A DNA stretch of 64,000 bases from Anaerolineae bacterium (GCA_022843745.1 JALHNB010000027.1:27881-91880), one strand, 5' to 3'; positions 8,428 through 17,831 are shown, counted from the first letter of the stretch. The notes: generated by a model not told the origin, from the sequence alone. Translations and numbers: made by a program.

Positions 8428-9858
8428 CTAGGGAACAAAGATAAATAGCCTATCCTCACGTCGTTCAATGGGATACATGGTCAACGGTTTCCGGGCAGGC
8501 GTTTTCACTGCTTTTCCGGTGGTCACGTCGAAGCGACCATTGTGTCGCGGACACTCAATGCAGCCGTTGACGATAAGACCGCCTGCCAGATTCTCTTTTT
8601 CATGGGTGCAGATGCCATCGCTGGCGTAGAAATCATTGCCTGCCAGACGATAAACGGCGTAATCTTTGCCATTGTGATTAAAACCGATGACATCCTGCTC
8701 AGGCAGGGCATCCACCGCGCAGACTTCCACCCATTGAGCGACAGCATTCTCCGAAGTTTTCGCCGCGACACGTTGATCGGCAACCGCCGTCGGGATGACT
8801 GGCGCTGCCGGGGTTTTGGGAATATCGCGAATAATACGGTAATCGGGGTCGGTTGTCTGTTTAATGAGCGCTGGGATCATCTCTTTGTAGCACGCCCACA
8901 GGCTCGGATAAGCGGTGGGTGTCTGATCCTTAATAGCTTCATGATACTTCGGCAGCGCATGATACGGGATCATCGGTGTTGAATGATGCTCAATATGATA
9001 ATTCATGTTCATGTAGAGAAAACGGAAAATCGGGTTGATATAAACCGTGCGCGTATTTTCGCGATGATCGTACACATTTTCGGCGAGTCCGGCATGTTGG
9101 GTGAGTCCAAGAAGCTGGTGCAACCACCCGCCATAAAAACGAGGGAGCGCCACGAACATCATCGGTAAAAAGCTGCCAATCGCAATCGACCAGACGGCAA
9201 ACCCGCCGACAATGGCGACGTAAACCCGGCTCGACCAGTACATTTTCCAAAGTTCGTCTTCTGGCATGAAACTGAGTACGTCGGCATTTGGCTTTCCAGC
9301 GGCGTGTCGGATAATGCGCCAGACTTCTGGCGGGCCACTGCGCAGATAGAAAAAGTCCATAAGGATTTTGAGCAGATCGGCGGGGCGCTGTACCTGAATT
9401 TCGGGATCGAGCGTGACGAGGTATGTGTGCGTATGATGACGCGAGTGACTCCAGCGCCACAGGTAAGCCTCGCGCAGGGTCATAAACGAGGAAATGTGAT
9501 AGAAAAGATCATTGAGCCACCGAGACTTAAAGGCTGTCCCATGACCACATTCGTGCCATGCCGCGTCGGAGGAGGAATAAATTGTCCCATAAATGAGGAA
9601 AGCCGGGATTGCCCACCAAGTACCCCAGGACAAAACCGCGATGTATCCACTCCCGACCAGCAAAACAATCCACAGCCCGAAACGCCAAAGGCCAATGCTG
9701 TCACTGCGCTGCATCAGAGCCTTGAGTGTCTCGCGCGGAAGGACTGGATGCCACCATGTCGCTTCAACGCGATCTTCCAGGTAGTCATCATCGAGTGCGA
9801 TAGCCTTTTCGTTCGTCTTACCCGTAAGGCTGTAATCACGTTTGATTGCGGTAGCCAT
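8428..9858 (-). CDS. Fatty acid desaturase-Rieske fusion (MocD-MocE like)
   Basis: This 476-residue fusion joins a membrane di-iron desaturase to its own electron carrier. The desaturase part has two hydrophobic hairpins and three histidine boxes: HECGH (102-106), HSRHH (138-142) and HIEHH (288-292). After a linker at about 345-375, the C-terminus is a Rieske [2Fe-2S] domain with C417-X-H419 and C436-X2-H439, exactly 16 residues apart. In rhizopine catabolism the same two activities are separate proteins, MocD and MocE. The substrate here is unknown and may be a lipid or a small amine. The start has GGGGGA four bases upstream. The gene stands alone, so function is inferred from domains only. 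Confidence 0.88.
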   Translation of the reverse strand: MATAIKRDYSLTGKTNEKAIALDDDYLEDRVEATWWHPVLPRETLKALMQRSDSIGLWRFGLWIVLLVGSGYIAVLSWGTWWAIPAFLIYGTIYSSSDAAWHECGHGTAFKSRWLNDLFYHISSFMTLREAYLWRWSHSRHHTHTYLVTLDPEIQVQRPADLLKILMDFFYLRSGPPEVWRIIRHAAGKPNADVLSFMPEDELWKMYWSSRVYVAIVGGFAVWSIAIGSFLPMMFVALPRFYGGWLHQLLGLTQHAGLAENVYDHRENTRTVYINPIFRFLYMNMNYHIEHHSTPMIPYHALPKYHEAIKDQTPTAYPSLWACYKEMIPALIKQTTDPDYRIIRDIPKTPAAPVIPTAVADQRVAAKTSENAVAQWVEVCAVDALPEQDVIGFNHNGKDYAVYRLAGNDFYASDGICTHEKENLAGGLIVNGCIECPRHNGRFDVTTGKAVKTPARKPLTMYPIERREDRLFIFVP

Positions 9859-9896
9859 ATTTTCCCCCGAAATAAAATTATCTTTTTGTATTTTGA

Positions 9897-10523
9897 TTAT
9901 TTTAGCATCGTTCGGATTCGATCCGCTACCATGTCCATCGCAACGGTATTAAAACCACCTTCGGGGATAATCACGTCGGCGTAGCGCTTGCTCGGTTCGA
10001 CAAATTCCAGGTGCATGGGGCGAACCGTTTTGAGATATTGTTCAATCACCGATTCCGTCGTGCGCCCGCGTTCGGCGATGTCGCGCTGCAAGCGGCGGAT
10101 AAAGCGCACGTCCGCATCGGTATCGACAAAAATTTTCACATCGAATAATTGGCGCAGTTCCGGCTCGGCAAAGATCAGGATGCCTTCGACCAGTATAATG
10201 GGCTGCGGCTCGACTCGGTTGGTTTCAGGCCTGCGGCGGTGGTCGCGAAAGTCGTAAATGGGGGCTTCCGTCGCTTCTCCACGCTGGAGATGTTTGATAT
10301 TCTCAATCAGAATGTGAGTGTCAAGCGCGTCGGGATGGTCGAAGTTGCGGATGCGATTTTCTTCCAGTGGGATGTCGGCAATATCTTTATAGTAGATGTC
10401 GTGGGGGAGGTAGGCAATATTTTGCGTCCCAACACGATCCAGGATGGCGTGAGAAATTGTAGTTTTACCGGAGCCAGTGCCGCCCGCAACCGCGATTGTG
10501 ACCGGGCATTTCCTGTCGTTCAT
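9897..10523 (-). CDS. udk: Uridine kinase
   Basis: Uridine kinase phosphorylates uridine and cytidine to UMP and CMP in pyrimidine salvage. The P-loop GGTGSGKT is near residue 14, and HDIYYKD and NFDHPDALD are typical of the family. The length of 208 residues is normal. AAGGA precedes the ATG by six bases. The start lies 14 bases beyond the terminator that ends the tRNA-Thr transcript, so it either has its own weak promoter or depends on read-through. Confidence 0.94.
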   Translation of the reverse strand: MNDRKCPVTIAVAGGTGSGKTTISHAILDRVGTQNIAYLPHDIYYKDIADIPLEENRIRNFDHPDALDTHILIENIKHLQRGEATEAPIYDFRDHRRRPETNRVEPQPIILVEGILIFAEPELRQLFDVKIFVDTDADVRFIRRLQRDIAERGRTTESVIEQYLKTVRPMHLEFVEPSKRYADVIIPEGGFNTVAMDMVADRIRTMLK

Positions 10524-10536
10524 GATCTGTCCTTAT

Positions 10537-10573
10537 AAACAAAATGCCCGCAAACATAGATTGTTAACGGGCG
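10537..10573 (-). terminator. Terminator after tRNA-Thr
   Basis: On the minus strand CGCCCGTTAACA pairs imperfectly with TGTTTGCGGGCA around ATCTA and is followed by TTTTGTTT. It lies eight bases past the tRNA 3' end and before udk. Confidence 0.65.
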
Positions 10574-10580
10574 TAAGAAA

Positions 10581-10652
10581 AGCCACCCGAGGGACTTGAA
10601 CCCTCAACCTCACGCTTACGAAGCGTATGCTCTGCCATTGAGCTAGGGTGGC
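10581..10652 (-). tRNA. tRNA-Thr (CGT)
   Basis: The cloverleaf is complete. The 7-bp acceptor stem is GCCACCC/GGGTGGC. The D arm contains AGCTCAATGGCAGAGC. The anticodon stem has loop TTCGTAA with anticodon CGT, which reads ACG. The T arm GAGGG-TTCAAGT-CCCTC is followed by a T discriminator. CCA is not encoded. Confidence 0.96.
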
Positions 10653-10723
10653 GACTATCCAAAATATTATAGCAAGCAACCCTATAGCCTAGCAAGGCGG
10701 AATTTCAGAGTAGGTTATGTCTT

Positions 10724-10765
10724 TGCAGAAAAATAAGCCGGAATTCCGACACTTATTTCTCTGCA
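10724..10765 (-). terminator. Hairpin downstream of purH
   Basis: TGCAGA and TCTGCA form the base of a long imperfect stem that also pairs AAAATAAG with CTTATTTC. It begins nine bases past the purH stop. There is no clear T run on the minus strand, so it may end transcription or protect the mRNA 3' end. Confidence 0.45.
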
Positions 10766-10773
10766 ACGAATAT

Positions 10774-12312
10774 TTAGTGTCGGAAATGCCGTGTTCCCGT
10801 GAAAACCATTGCAACGTTGGCTTTGTTGGCTGCTTCGATGACTTCGCTGTCGCGGATTGAGCCGCCGGGCTGGATTATTGCCGAGATACCCGCCTTGATC
10901 GCCAGTTCCGGCCCATCGGCAAATGGAAAGTAAGCGTCCGATGACAGCACAGCGCCTTTGGCCCGTTCGCCTGCTTTCATGACAGCCAGATGTGCAGCAT
11001 CCACACGGCTGGACACGCCGCCACCAATGCCGATAGTCGCGTTCGCTACAGCGATCACAATCGCGTTCGATTTGACGTACTGCACCGCATTCCAGGCGAA
11101 TTGCAGCATATCCAATTCTTCCATCGTCGGCTTACGCTCGGTAACAGTTTTCAGAATCGTGCCTTCAGGGTCGCCCACATCTGCCCGCTGCACCAATAAA
11201 CCTCGATGAACACTGCGAACTTCAAATTCAAGCCCGTCATAGGGGTGCGGAATTTGGACGAGGCGGCAATTTTTGCGCTTTTCATTTAGCCTGGCCTGCG
11301 CCGTTGGACTGAAGGCGGGCGCAGCGATTGCTTCGATAAACAGCGAACCGAGTCCATCCACAAATTCGTCGTCTACAATGCGGTTGACGGCGATCACACA
11401 GCCGAAGGCCGAAAGCGGATCAGAGGCCAGCGCACGTTGATACGCTATTGCGATATTGTCACCAATCGCGATGCCTGTTGGATTCAGATGCTTGACGATG
11501 ATAACGGCGGGTTCTTCAAAACTGCTGGAAGCCCGCCACGCAGCATCCAGGTCAAGAATATTGTTGTACGAAAGCTGCTTCCCACCCAATACCGTGCCAC
11601 CAAGCGGTTCATTGCCGGCGTGACGGCTGTAATAGGCCGCGATTTGATGTGGATTTTCGCCGTAGCGTAGAGTTTCGATTTGCTGCATCCCGATAGAAAG
11701 ATGCTCCGGCAGGGCTTCGGCGGCGAGGCTGGGGACAAAATCGGTTGATAAAAAGGCGTGGATCGCGGTGTCATAATCGCGCGTATGAGCGAACGCTTTG
11801 ACGGCGAGGCTGCGCTTGGTGGCAATATCGACCTCGGCTACTGTTTTAAGCTCCGCGCTGACTTTGCCATAATCTTCCGGATCGCAGATCACAACGACAT
11901 GGAAGAAATTTTTAGCTGCCGCGCGTAGAAGAGTCACGCCGCCGATGTCGATCTGCTCGACAGCATCCTGGAGTGTAATACCTTTTTGGGCGACAGTTTC
12001 CTGGAAAGGATACAGATTGCAGACGACCATATTGATCGGCGCGTAACCGTGTTCGCTCAGGGTGTCGATGTCTTCCTGGCGATTACGTGCCAATATCCCG
12101 GCGTGAACGGCGGGGTGGAGGGTTTTGACACGCCCATCGAGCATTTCGGGCATTCCCGTAAGCTGGGATACCGAAATGACGGGCAAATTCGCTTCACGCA
12201 GCGCCTTTTCTGTGCCACCGCTGGCGACCAAATCCCAGCCGAGTTCGACCAGTGTCGTCGCAAATCTTACAATATCCGTTTTATCATAGACGCTAAGTAA
12301 TGCGCGTGGCAT
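10774..12312 (-). CDS. purH: Bifunctional AICAR transformylase/IMP cyclohydrolase
   Basis: PurH catalyses the last two steps of purine synthesis, formylating AICAR and closing the ring to give IMP. The N-terminal MGS-like cyclohydrolase domain starts LLSVYDKTDIVRFATTL and contains DGRVKTLHPAVHAGIL. The transformylase half has LRYGENPHQ and SDAYFPFADG and ends with VFTGTRHFRH. The motif usually written KHxNPCG reads KHLNPTG here. At 512 residues the protein is full length. The ATG has AAGG seven bases upstream. The tRNA-Thr gene and udk lie downstream on the same strand. Confidence 0.97.
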   Translation of the reverse strand: MPRALLSVYDKTDIVRFATTLVELGWDLVASGGTEKALREANLPVISVSQLTGMPEMLDGRVKTLHPAVHAGILARNRQEDIDTLSEHGYAPINMVVCNLYPFQETVAQKGITLQDAVEQIDIGGVTLLRAAAKNFFHVVVICDPEDYGKVSAELKTVAEVDIATKRSLAVKAFAHTRDYDTAIHAFLSTDFVPSLAAEALPEHLSIGMQQIETLRYGENPHQIAAYYSRHAGNEPLGGTVLGGKQLSYNNILDLDAAWRASSSFEEPAVIIVKHLNPTGIAIGDNIAIAYQRALASDPLSAFGCVIAVNRIVDDEFVDGLGSLFIEAIAAPAFSPTAQARLNEKRKNCRLVQIPHPYDGLEFEVRSVHRGLLVQRADVGDPEGTILKTVTERKPTMEELDMLQFAWNAVQYVKSNAIVIAVANATIGIGGGVSSRVDAAHLAVMKAGERAKGAVLSSDAYFPFADGPELAIKAGISAIIQPGGSIRDSEVIEAANKANVAMVFTGTRHFRH

Positions 12313-12448
12313 TTTATATCCTTGTGTAGTAAGCGGGTCTGGTGCAGATTATAGCCCTATGTGGGTAATTTCCAGAGGGGAAGAGGCAAATCGGTGGTTG
12401 CAATTCATTTACACAGTGTATCAGTTTTGAAACGTCCAGATTGGTATG

Positions 12449-12476
12449 TGCAAATTTTCACAAAATAGAGTATAAT
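12449..12476 (+). promoter_or_regulatory. Possible ndh promoter
   Basis: A perfect -10 box TATAAT lies at 12471-12476, 32 bases before the ndh start. The -35 region (TGCAAA, 16 bases upstream) is weak, so the call rests on the -10 and on its position in a divergent gap. Confidence 0.35.
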
Positions 12477-12508
12477 ATGTGATAGATTTCACGAACGAAA
12501 GGTGTCAT

Positions 12509-13852
12509 ATGTCACTACCACGTGTCATTATCATCGGAGCTGGTTTTGGCGGACTATATGCCGCACGGACTTTTGCCAGAAAAAATGTGAGCGTTCTGCT
12601 GATTGATCGCCACAACTATCATACATTTACACCGCTGCTCTATCAGGTGGCGACCTGCGGCCTCGACCCCAGTGAAATCGCCTATCCGGTTCGCCAGATT
12701 TTTTATGACCAGCCCAACATCAATTTTCTGATGGGCGAGGTGACGGCAATTAATACCGATAGCCGGACTGTGACGATCCAGAGCGATGGTAAAACACTGG
12801 ATGAAAGCTACGATTATCTGATGGTTGCTGCCGGAAGCGTGACTAATTATTTCGGCAGCGACAATCTGGCAAAAGCGACATTTGAACTGAAAAAGCTGAG
12901 TGATGCAGTGCTGCTGCGTAATCATATCCTGAAGCTTTTTGAGAGGGCAGTGTGGACGGAAGATACGGTTCAACGTGAGGCTTTGACGACGCTAGTGGTG
13001 ATTGGTGGCGGGCCAACAGGATTAGAAACCGCCGGGGCGCTGTATGAGCTTTATAACGATGTGCTGCGAAAGGAATATCGCCAGGGCAAGGCCAGGGTAA
13101 TTCTTATTGAAGCCGTTGATCGCTTGCTGCTGCCTTTCCCAGAGGCACTCCAAAAATCGGCACTCGAACAGCTTACCTCGCTCGGTGTCGAAGTTATCCT
13201 GAACAGCCCAGTGGATAGTGCAGGCGAGGATTATGTTCGCCTCAAAGATGGTCGCACAATCCCGACACATACCATTATCTGGTCGGCAGGGGTGAAGGCA
13301 TCGCCAATGGCGGCACTGCTCGGCGTTGAACTCCAGCGAGGTGGGCGCATTCCAGTCAAGCCGACGCTGGAAGCAATTGGCAAGGAGCGAATCTATATCG
13401 TTGGTGACATGGCCTATCTCGAAGATGCTCAGGGTCAGGCATATCCGATGCTCATTCCGGTTGCCAAGCAGCAGGGCAAACGCGCCGCCGAAAATATTCT
13501 GCATCTGGTGAGTGGGCAGGCACAGGAAGATTTCATCTATTATGATCGCGGCATTATGGCGACGATTGGCCGCAGCCGCGCTGTCGCCTGGATTTACAAT
13601 CGTGTCGCTTTGCGGGGTTATATCGCATGGCTCGCTTGGTTGTTCCTGCATCTGGTTTGGTTGCTGGGTTTCCGCAACCGTCTGAACGTGCTGGTGAATT
13701 GGGTGTGGAATTACTGGACGTTTGACCGTTCCGTGCGCCTGATCCTTGAGCCGAGAGTTGGCAGATTAAGCACATCGGATACAGATATGAATCGTGATGC
13801 CGCGACTCCGGTTTCAGAGTCGCAAGCCAGCGAGAAAACTTCAACGGAATAA
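12509..13852 (+). CDS. ndh: Type II NADH:quinone oxidoreductase
   Basis: NDH-2 is a single-subunit, non-proton-pumping enzyme that passes electrons from NADH through FAD to quinone. The FAD motif IIGAGFGGL is at the N-terminus, and the NADH motif VVIGGGPTGLETAGAL lies in the middle. A hydrophobic amphipathic tail (GYIAWLAWLFLHLVWLLG) anchors it to the membrane, as is typical of the family. The ATG at 12509 has GAAAGG at a good distance. A GTG 30 bases upstream is less likely. The 447-residue length is normal. A Ser/Thr-rich tail of about 25 residues is not conserved in the family. Confidence 0.9.
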   Translation: MSLPRVIIIGAGFGGLYAARTFARKNVSVLLIDRHNYHTFTPLLYQVATCGLDPSEIAYPVRQIFYDQPNINFLMGEVTAINTDSRTVTIQSDGKTLDESYDYLMVAAGSVTNYFGSDNLAKATFELKKLSDAVLLRNHILKLFERAVWTEDTVQREALTTLVVIGGGPTGLETAGALYELYNDVLRKEYRQGKARVILIEAVDRLLLPFPEALQKSALEQLTSLGVEVILNSPVDSAGEDYVRLKDGRTIPTHTIIWSAGVKASPMAALLGVELQRGGRIPVKPTLEAIGKERIYIVGDMAYLEDAQGQAYPMLIPVAKQQGKRAAENILHLVSGQAQEDFIYYDRGIMATIGRSRAVAWIYNRVALRGYIAWLAWLFLHLVWLLGFRNRLNVLVNWVWNYWTFDRSVRLILEPRVGRLSTSDTDMNRDAATPVSESQASEKTSTE

Positions 13853-13884
13853 ACAATGTTCCGACTATCGAGAAGGCAGCAATG

Positions 13885-15288
13885 CTAGAATCGTATTCTG
13901 GGGTCGAGCCACAGATAGACCACATCTACCAGCGCGTTAGCGCCGACCAGAAAAACAGAATACAGCACAGTCACGCCGACGAGCAGATTGTAGTCACGTG
14001 TGGTGACGCTGGTCACAAAAGCGTCTCCCAGGCCGGGGATGGCGAATACCAATTCCACCACGAATGTTCCCGTGAGGACGGCTGCTAAGAGTGGGCCGAG
14101 GATTGTGGCGATTGGTAGAAGGCTGTTGCGCAGAGCGTGGCCGTAAATAACGTTGCGCTGGCGCAGACCTTTTGCCCGCGCGGTGCGGATGTAATCTTCG
14201 TTAAGCACCTGAAGCAGGCTGGCGCGGGTGAGTCTGGCAATCGAGGCGCTCATGCCCATTCCAAGTGTAACGACTGGCAAAAAAGCAGTAGATAAATATT
14301 CACCTGGCCCTCCCTGTGGCCCAGCCAGCCACACGTAGGGATTAATAACCGGGAACAGCTTGAGCTTGACCGCGAATACGATAATCAGGACTGGGCCTAG
14401 AATGATATTGGGAACGGCGCGTCCGAGAACGGCAAAGAACATGGCGGCCTGATCAATTGGGCCATTATGGTTTACTGCCGCCAGTACGCCCAGCGGTACT
14501 CCTACAAGAAGTGCAGTCATCACTGCCATCACGCCAAGTGAGATTGAGATGGGCAGTTTCTCGCTAATGATGTCGCTGATGGGGCGGCCCCGGTTAGTCG
14601 AGCCAAGCGATGGGCCAAAATTCAGGCGCAGCAGATTGAAAAAATAGTTGCCAAATTGACTCTGGAACAGATCGGAATAGAGAACCTGATAGGGCGTAAT
14701 TCGGAGAGCAGGCCGCACCCGTTCACCTGTGAGATCCACACCCTCGTAGACACTGATCGCTGAATCGAGTTGGGCAGCCAGGTTTGTGTCAGTTAGCGCA
14801 TCACGGATGGTCGCGAGATCGTCCAGCAGACCAGGCATTTCATTACGCTGGATACCTTGTTCGCTGTAGAAAGCAATCTGTTGGAGTGTATCATCGAATT
14901 GTCCCTCCAATTGCGCGCGAACTTCATCGGATGTAAGCGCCGCGAAGGTGTCGGCGAACGATGGATCGAGTATCAGAATTTCAACACGCTCGGATTTTTC
15001 TTCCTTTACCCAACGAAAAAGTTGCCAATCATCACCGTTCGGGAGGTTGAGCAGCATGGGGCGGTTCAGGCCATAATGGTGCTCCAGCGCAGCAATGAGT
15101 TCGGGTGTGCTGGCTCGCTCTCCGGCGGCTACAAACGGCCCACCGGGAATCGCACGGATCATCAGGAATGATACCAGCGTGATGGCAAACAGCACCGGCA
15201 GGCTGGAAACCAATCGCCTGGTCAGAAAAGTCACGACCCCAGATACCCGGAAAAATCTTTGCGTGATTGTGATAGCTGTCATTTGCAT
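13885..15288 (-). CDS. ABC importer permease, DppB/OppB type, with an insertion
   Basis: This is one of two membrane subunits of a peptide/nickel-type importer. The N-terminus begins with the first membrane helix (LVSSLPVLFAITLVSFLMIRAIPGG). The C-terminal half has five further helices and the loop DYIRTARAKGLRQRNVIYGHALRN that touches the ATPase. Between helix 1 and the core, residues about 93-210 form an acidic helical insertion absent from typical 310-340-residue relatives, giving a total of 467. It would lie outside the membrane. The start is uncertain: ATGs at 15288 and 15282 and a TTG at 15306 are all possible. It is the last gene of the operon. Confidence 0.88.
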   Translation of the reverse strand: MQMTAITITQRFFRVSGVVTFLTRRLVSSLPVLFAITLVSFLMIRAIPGGPFVAAGERASTPELIAALEHHYGLNRPMLLNLPNGDDWQLFRWVKEEKSERVEILILDPSFADTFAALTSDEVRAQLEGQFDDTLQQIAFYSEQGIQRNEMPGLLDDLATIRDALTDTNLAAQLDSAISVYEGVDLTGERVRPALRITPYQVLYSDLFQSQFGNYFFNLLRLNFGPSLGSTNRGRPISDIISEKLPISISLGVMAVMTALLVGVPLGVLAAVNHNGPIDQAAMFFAVLGRAVPNIILGPVLIIVFAVKLKLFPVINPYVWLAGPQGGPGEYLSTAFLPVVTLGMGMSASIARLTRASLLQVLNEDYIRTARAKGLRQRNVIYGHALRNSLLPIATILGPLLAAVLTGTFVVELVFAIPGLGDAFVTSVTTRDYNLLVGVTVLYSVFLVGANALVDVVYLWLDPRIRF

Positions 15289-15318
15289 CGGCCTGCTCAC
15301 TCCCAAACAAAACTTCGC

Positions 15319-15708
15319 CTATGAGGATGCTTTCAGAAATTCTTCAGCAACCCAGCCGGGCGCATCTGGGTTGCACGCGATGTGATAATAAGTCACTTCA
15401 TCGATACGCTGTACCGATGCAATTGTCACCGTCGAATTCGGGTAGCAGTTGGCGTTTGCGACTCTGTTACGGCGTGTGACTGGCTCAGGAGCTTCGGTAA
15501 GATAGACCGATCCGACTCCTGTGGCCGCGATCTGTACAGTGTCACCGATATTAAAGAGGCCTTCCGCCTCCATCGCGGGTACGGTAGGGGTGGGTACAGG
15601 TGTCGCTGTAAGCTGAATGAACAACGTATCGCTTGACCAACAGCCCAATGTCGCCATGCACAAAGCCAATGCAACAAGCAAAAGTGAAAAGTATCGCTGC
15701 CGGATCAT
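15319..15708 (-). CDS. Small SH3-like lipoprotein
   Basis: This 129-residue protein has a signal peptide ending in the lipobox TLGC, so it is a predicted lipoprotein. A short Thr/Pro linker leads to a bacterial SH3-like domain (IGDTVQIAATGVGSVYLTEAP to WVAEEFLKASS), a fold common in cell-wall binding proteins. It starts three bases after the stop of the DppC-type permease gene and lies 30 bases before the next permease gene, so it is cotranscribed with the importer. It may be an accessory or anchoring subunit, but its role is unknown. Confidence 0.75.
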   Translation of the reverse strand: MIRQRYFSLLLVALALCMATLGCWSSDTLFIQLTATPVPTPTVPAMEAEGLFNIGDTVQIAATGVGSVYLTEAPEPVTRRNRVANANCYPNSTVTIASVQRIDEVTYYHIACNPDAPGWVAEEFLKASS

Positions 15709-15711
15709 GAC

Positions 15712-16749
15712 CTATTTCCCCCGCCGCATGTGAGGATCGAGCGCATCACGCAAACCGTCGCCCAGGAAGTTAAACGATAGCGTGGTCAGCGCCAGCGCAA
15801 TACCTGGCAGCAGAACGAGATTGGGCAGGGTAATCATGCTGCTGCGTCCGGTGCTAATCAGGCTGCCCCAGCTTGGCGTGGGAGGCTCAACACCCAGGCC
15901 AATGAAGCTGAGAAAGGCTTCTGTGAAAATATATCCTGGGATTTGCAGTGTCTCCGCGACGATCAATGGGCCAGTGATATTGGGCAGGAGGTGTACGAAA
16001 ATAATGCGCATATCGCTTGCGCCCATTGCTCGTGCTGCCTCGATGTACTCACGTTGTTTTTGCGACAGTACCTCAGCTCTCGCCAGTCGAGCCATGCTGA
16101 TCCAGCTTAACGCGCCGAGAGCGATAAACAGGAAGAACAGGCCGCCCATGCTGCGGTCAAGGTGAATAAGCCCCTGGGCAATCCCGGAAGATTCTTCGAG
16201 TTCCAGCGACTTAAAAAATGTTTGGAACAGAATGACCAGCACCAGGCTTGGAATGCCATACAGGAAGTCGATGATTCGCATCATGAAATTGTCCACTCTC
16301 CCGCCGTAGTAGCCGGAGGTTACACCATAAATGATGCCAATTCCCAGGCTCAGGAGCGAGCCGACCAGCGCAACCGCGAGTGACACACGTGTTCCGAAAA
16401 GCGTCCGGCTGAGGAGGTCACGCCCCAGCGCATCCGAGCCTAAAACATAACAGAACTGGGGCATACCTGCCGGGTAAGGCTGCTGATTGGGCTGCATAAC
16501 GGCGCAAGTCATGGGCGGGGCAAGGGATGATCCACGATGCTGATCGTTGATGCCCTCGATTAATCCGATACTTCGTAATAGATCAGCCGATAGCGCTACC
16601 AATATCAACACTGCAATAAACGTCAGGCCGAAAACAGCCAGTCTATTGCGCGTAAGACGATACCAGGCATCACCCCAGAATGACCTGGACGGGGCGATTC
16701 GTTCATCATGAGACAGCGAGATTGGGCGCACAGGTTGTATCGGTGTCAT
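15712..16749 (-). CDS. ABC importer permease, DppC/OppC type
   Basis: This is the second membrane subunit of the importer. The cytoplasmic N-terminus (DAWYRLTRNRLAVFGL) is followed by the first helix, an external loop carrying YVLGSDALGRDLLSR, and the EAA-type loop YIEAARAMGASDMRIIFVHLLPN that contacts the ATPase. The family's C-terminal RDALDPHMRR is present. The ATG at 16749 is chosen because it falls four bases past the esterase stop, whereas the longer frame would overlap that gene. The 345-residue length is normal. Confidence 0.92.
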   Translation of the reverse strand: MTPIQPVRPISLSHDERIAPSRSFWGDAWYRLTRNRLAVFGLTFIAVLILVALSADLLRSIGLIEGINDQHRGSSLAPPMTCAVMQPNQQPYPAGMPQFCYVLGSDALGRDLLSRTLFGTRVSLAVALVGSLLSLGIGIIYGVTSGYYGGRVDNFMMRIIDFLYGIPSLVLVILFQTFFKSLELEESSGIAQGLIHLDRSMGGLFFLFIALGALSWISMARLARAEVLSQKQREYIEAARAMGASDMRIIFVHLLPNITGPLIVAETLQIPGYIFTEAFLSFIGLGVEPPTPSWGSLISTGRSSMITLPNLVLLPGIALALTTLSFNFLGDGLRDALDPHMRRGK

Positions 16750-16753
16750 GGGA

Positions 16754-17764
16754 TTACTCGCGAATGACCTTCTCCAGCCTGGGAAACGAAATATCAAGGC
16801 GATATTGAACATTGGGATGACCATCATCGAATAATTCGCAGTCGTGAGCGATACCCAACGCGGTCAGCTTGTTTGAGAGAATGCGCGTTCCGATCTGGAA
16901 ATTGAACTCATCCCACAAACCGCAATCCAGATAGATATAGTCCATTTTCCGCCAGGCATCGATATATTCCGGGCGATCAATCATCCGTACCGGATCCCAT
17001 TCCAGCCAACGCGCCCAAACATCTTCAAGCAGTGCGCCAGTTTCGAGATCCACAGGCATATCAAAGCCGCGCGGGGCTGCCGGGTTAGGCGCGAAGGCCG
17101 CACCGTAACACAACATCCCGATCACGCCAAATTCGACTTTCTTTCTGGCCTTGATGTCAGGAATTTGTTTTATGAATTCTTCCAGCCCGCCAAAGCGCAT
17201 CAGATTCGCGTGCAGCTTTGCCATCTCTGGCATATATCCGAACTCAAAATAGATATCACCACTGTGATTCGCCATGGCACTCCAAAGTTCGGGGTGGCGC
17301 ATAGCCTGCACCATCGCGCCATAGCCGCCGCTGCTTTTGCCCGTAATCGCGCGATGCTCACGGGTGGGCAGCGTGCGGTAGTGCGCATCGACATACGGTA
17401 TGAGTTCATCATTCAGATAGTCCTCATAATTGCCGAGCGCCGACGTATTGACATACTGTGCGCCTCCGAAGATGGTAAAACAGTCCGGCAGAACAAGGAT
17501 GACAGGTCCCATCGCTCCCGTGCGGATAAGACGATCAATGCGCTCGGCGTAAGACTCGCCCCAGGGAACCACATTCAGCGTCCACGGGCCGCTGCCTCCA
17601 TGTCCAGCGAGCCAGTAGATGACCGGGTAACGTTTCGTCGGATTTTCGTCATATCCAGGTGGTAGATAGATGGGGAGCATTCGCTCGGTTGGATCGCCAG
17701 GGAGGTTGCCCTGCAAAACCTTGCTATCGAGGTAAGGCGTTTCAACGCGACCTGCCAGTTTCAT
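16754..17764 (-). CDS. Esterase D/Fes-type alpha/beta hydrolase
   Basis: This is a putative serine esterase of the PF00756 type. The sequence RYPVIYWLAGHGGSGPW supplies the oxyanion region. The nucleophile lies in GKSSGGYGA (G-X-S-X-G), and DDGHPN near the C-terminus supplies the likely His. No signal peptide is seen, so it probably acts in the cytoplasm on an imported ester. The ATG at 17764 has a strong AAGGAG seven bases upstream. It sits between the binding-protein gene and the permeases, which suggests the imported ligand carries an ester, for example an acylated or feruloylated sugar. That link is inference. Confidence 0.85.
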   Translation of the reverse strand: MKLAGRVETPYLDSKVLQGNLPGDPTERMLPIYLPPGYDENPTKRYPVIYWLAGHGGSGPWTLNVVPWGESYAERIDRLIRTGAMGPVILVLPDCFTIFGGAQYVNTSALGNYEDYLNDELIPYVDAHYRTLPTREHRAITGKSSGGYGAMVQAMRHPELWSAMANHSGDIYFEFGYMPEMAKLHANLMRFGGLEEFIKQIPDIKARKKVEFGVIGMLCYGAAFAPNPAAPRGFDMPVDLETGALLEDVWARWLEWDPVRMIDRPEYIDAWRKMDYIYLDCGLWDEFNFQIGTRILSNKLTALGIAHDCELFDDGHPNVQYRLDISFPRLEKVIRE

Positions 17765-17831
17765 CAGTTTACTCCTTACGAAGTGAGTGGAGCATGGTTT
17801 TCCCATGCCCCACTGAGCGAATATTTATGAC

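Noticed and set aside
9304..9984. Plus-strand open frame of 226 codons
   Set aside because: It lies across the desaturase-Rieske gene on the other strand and shows no domain or start signal.
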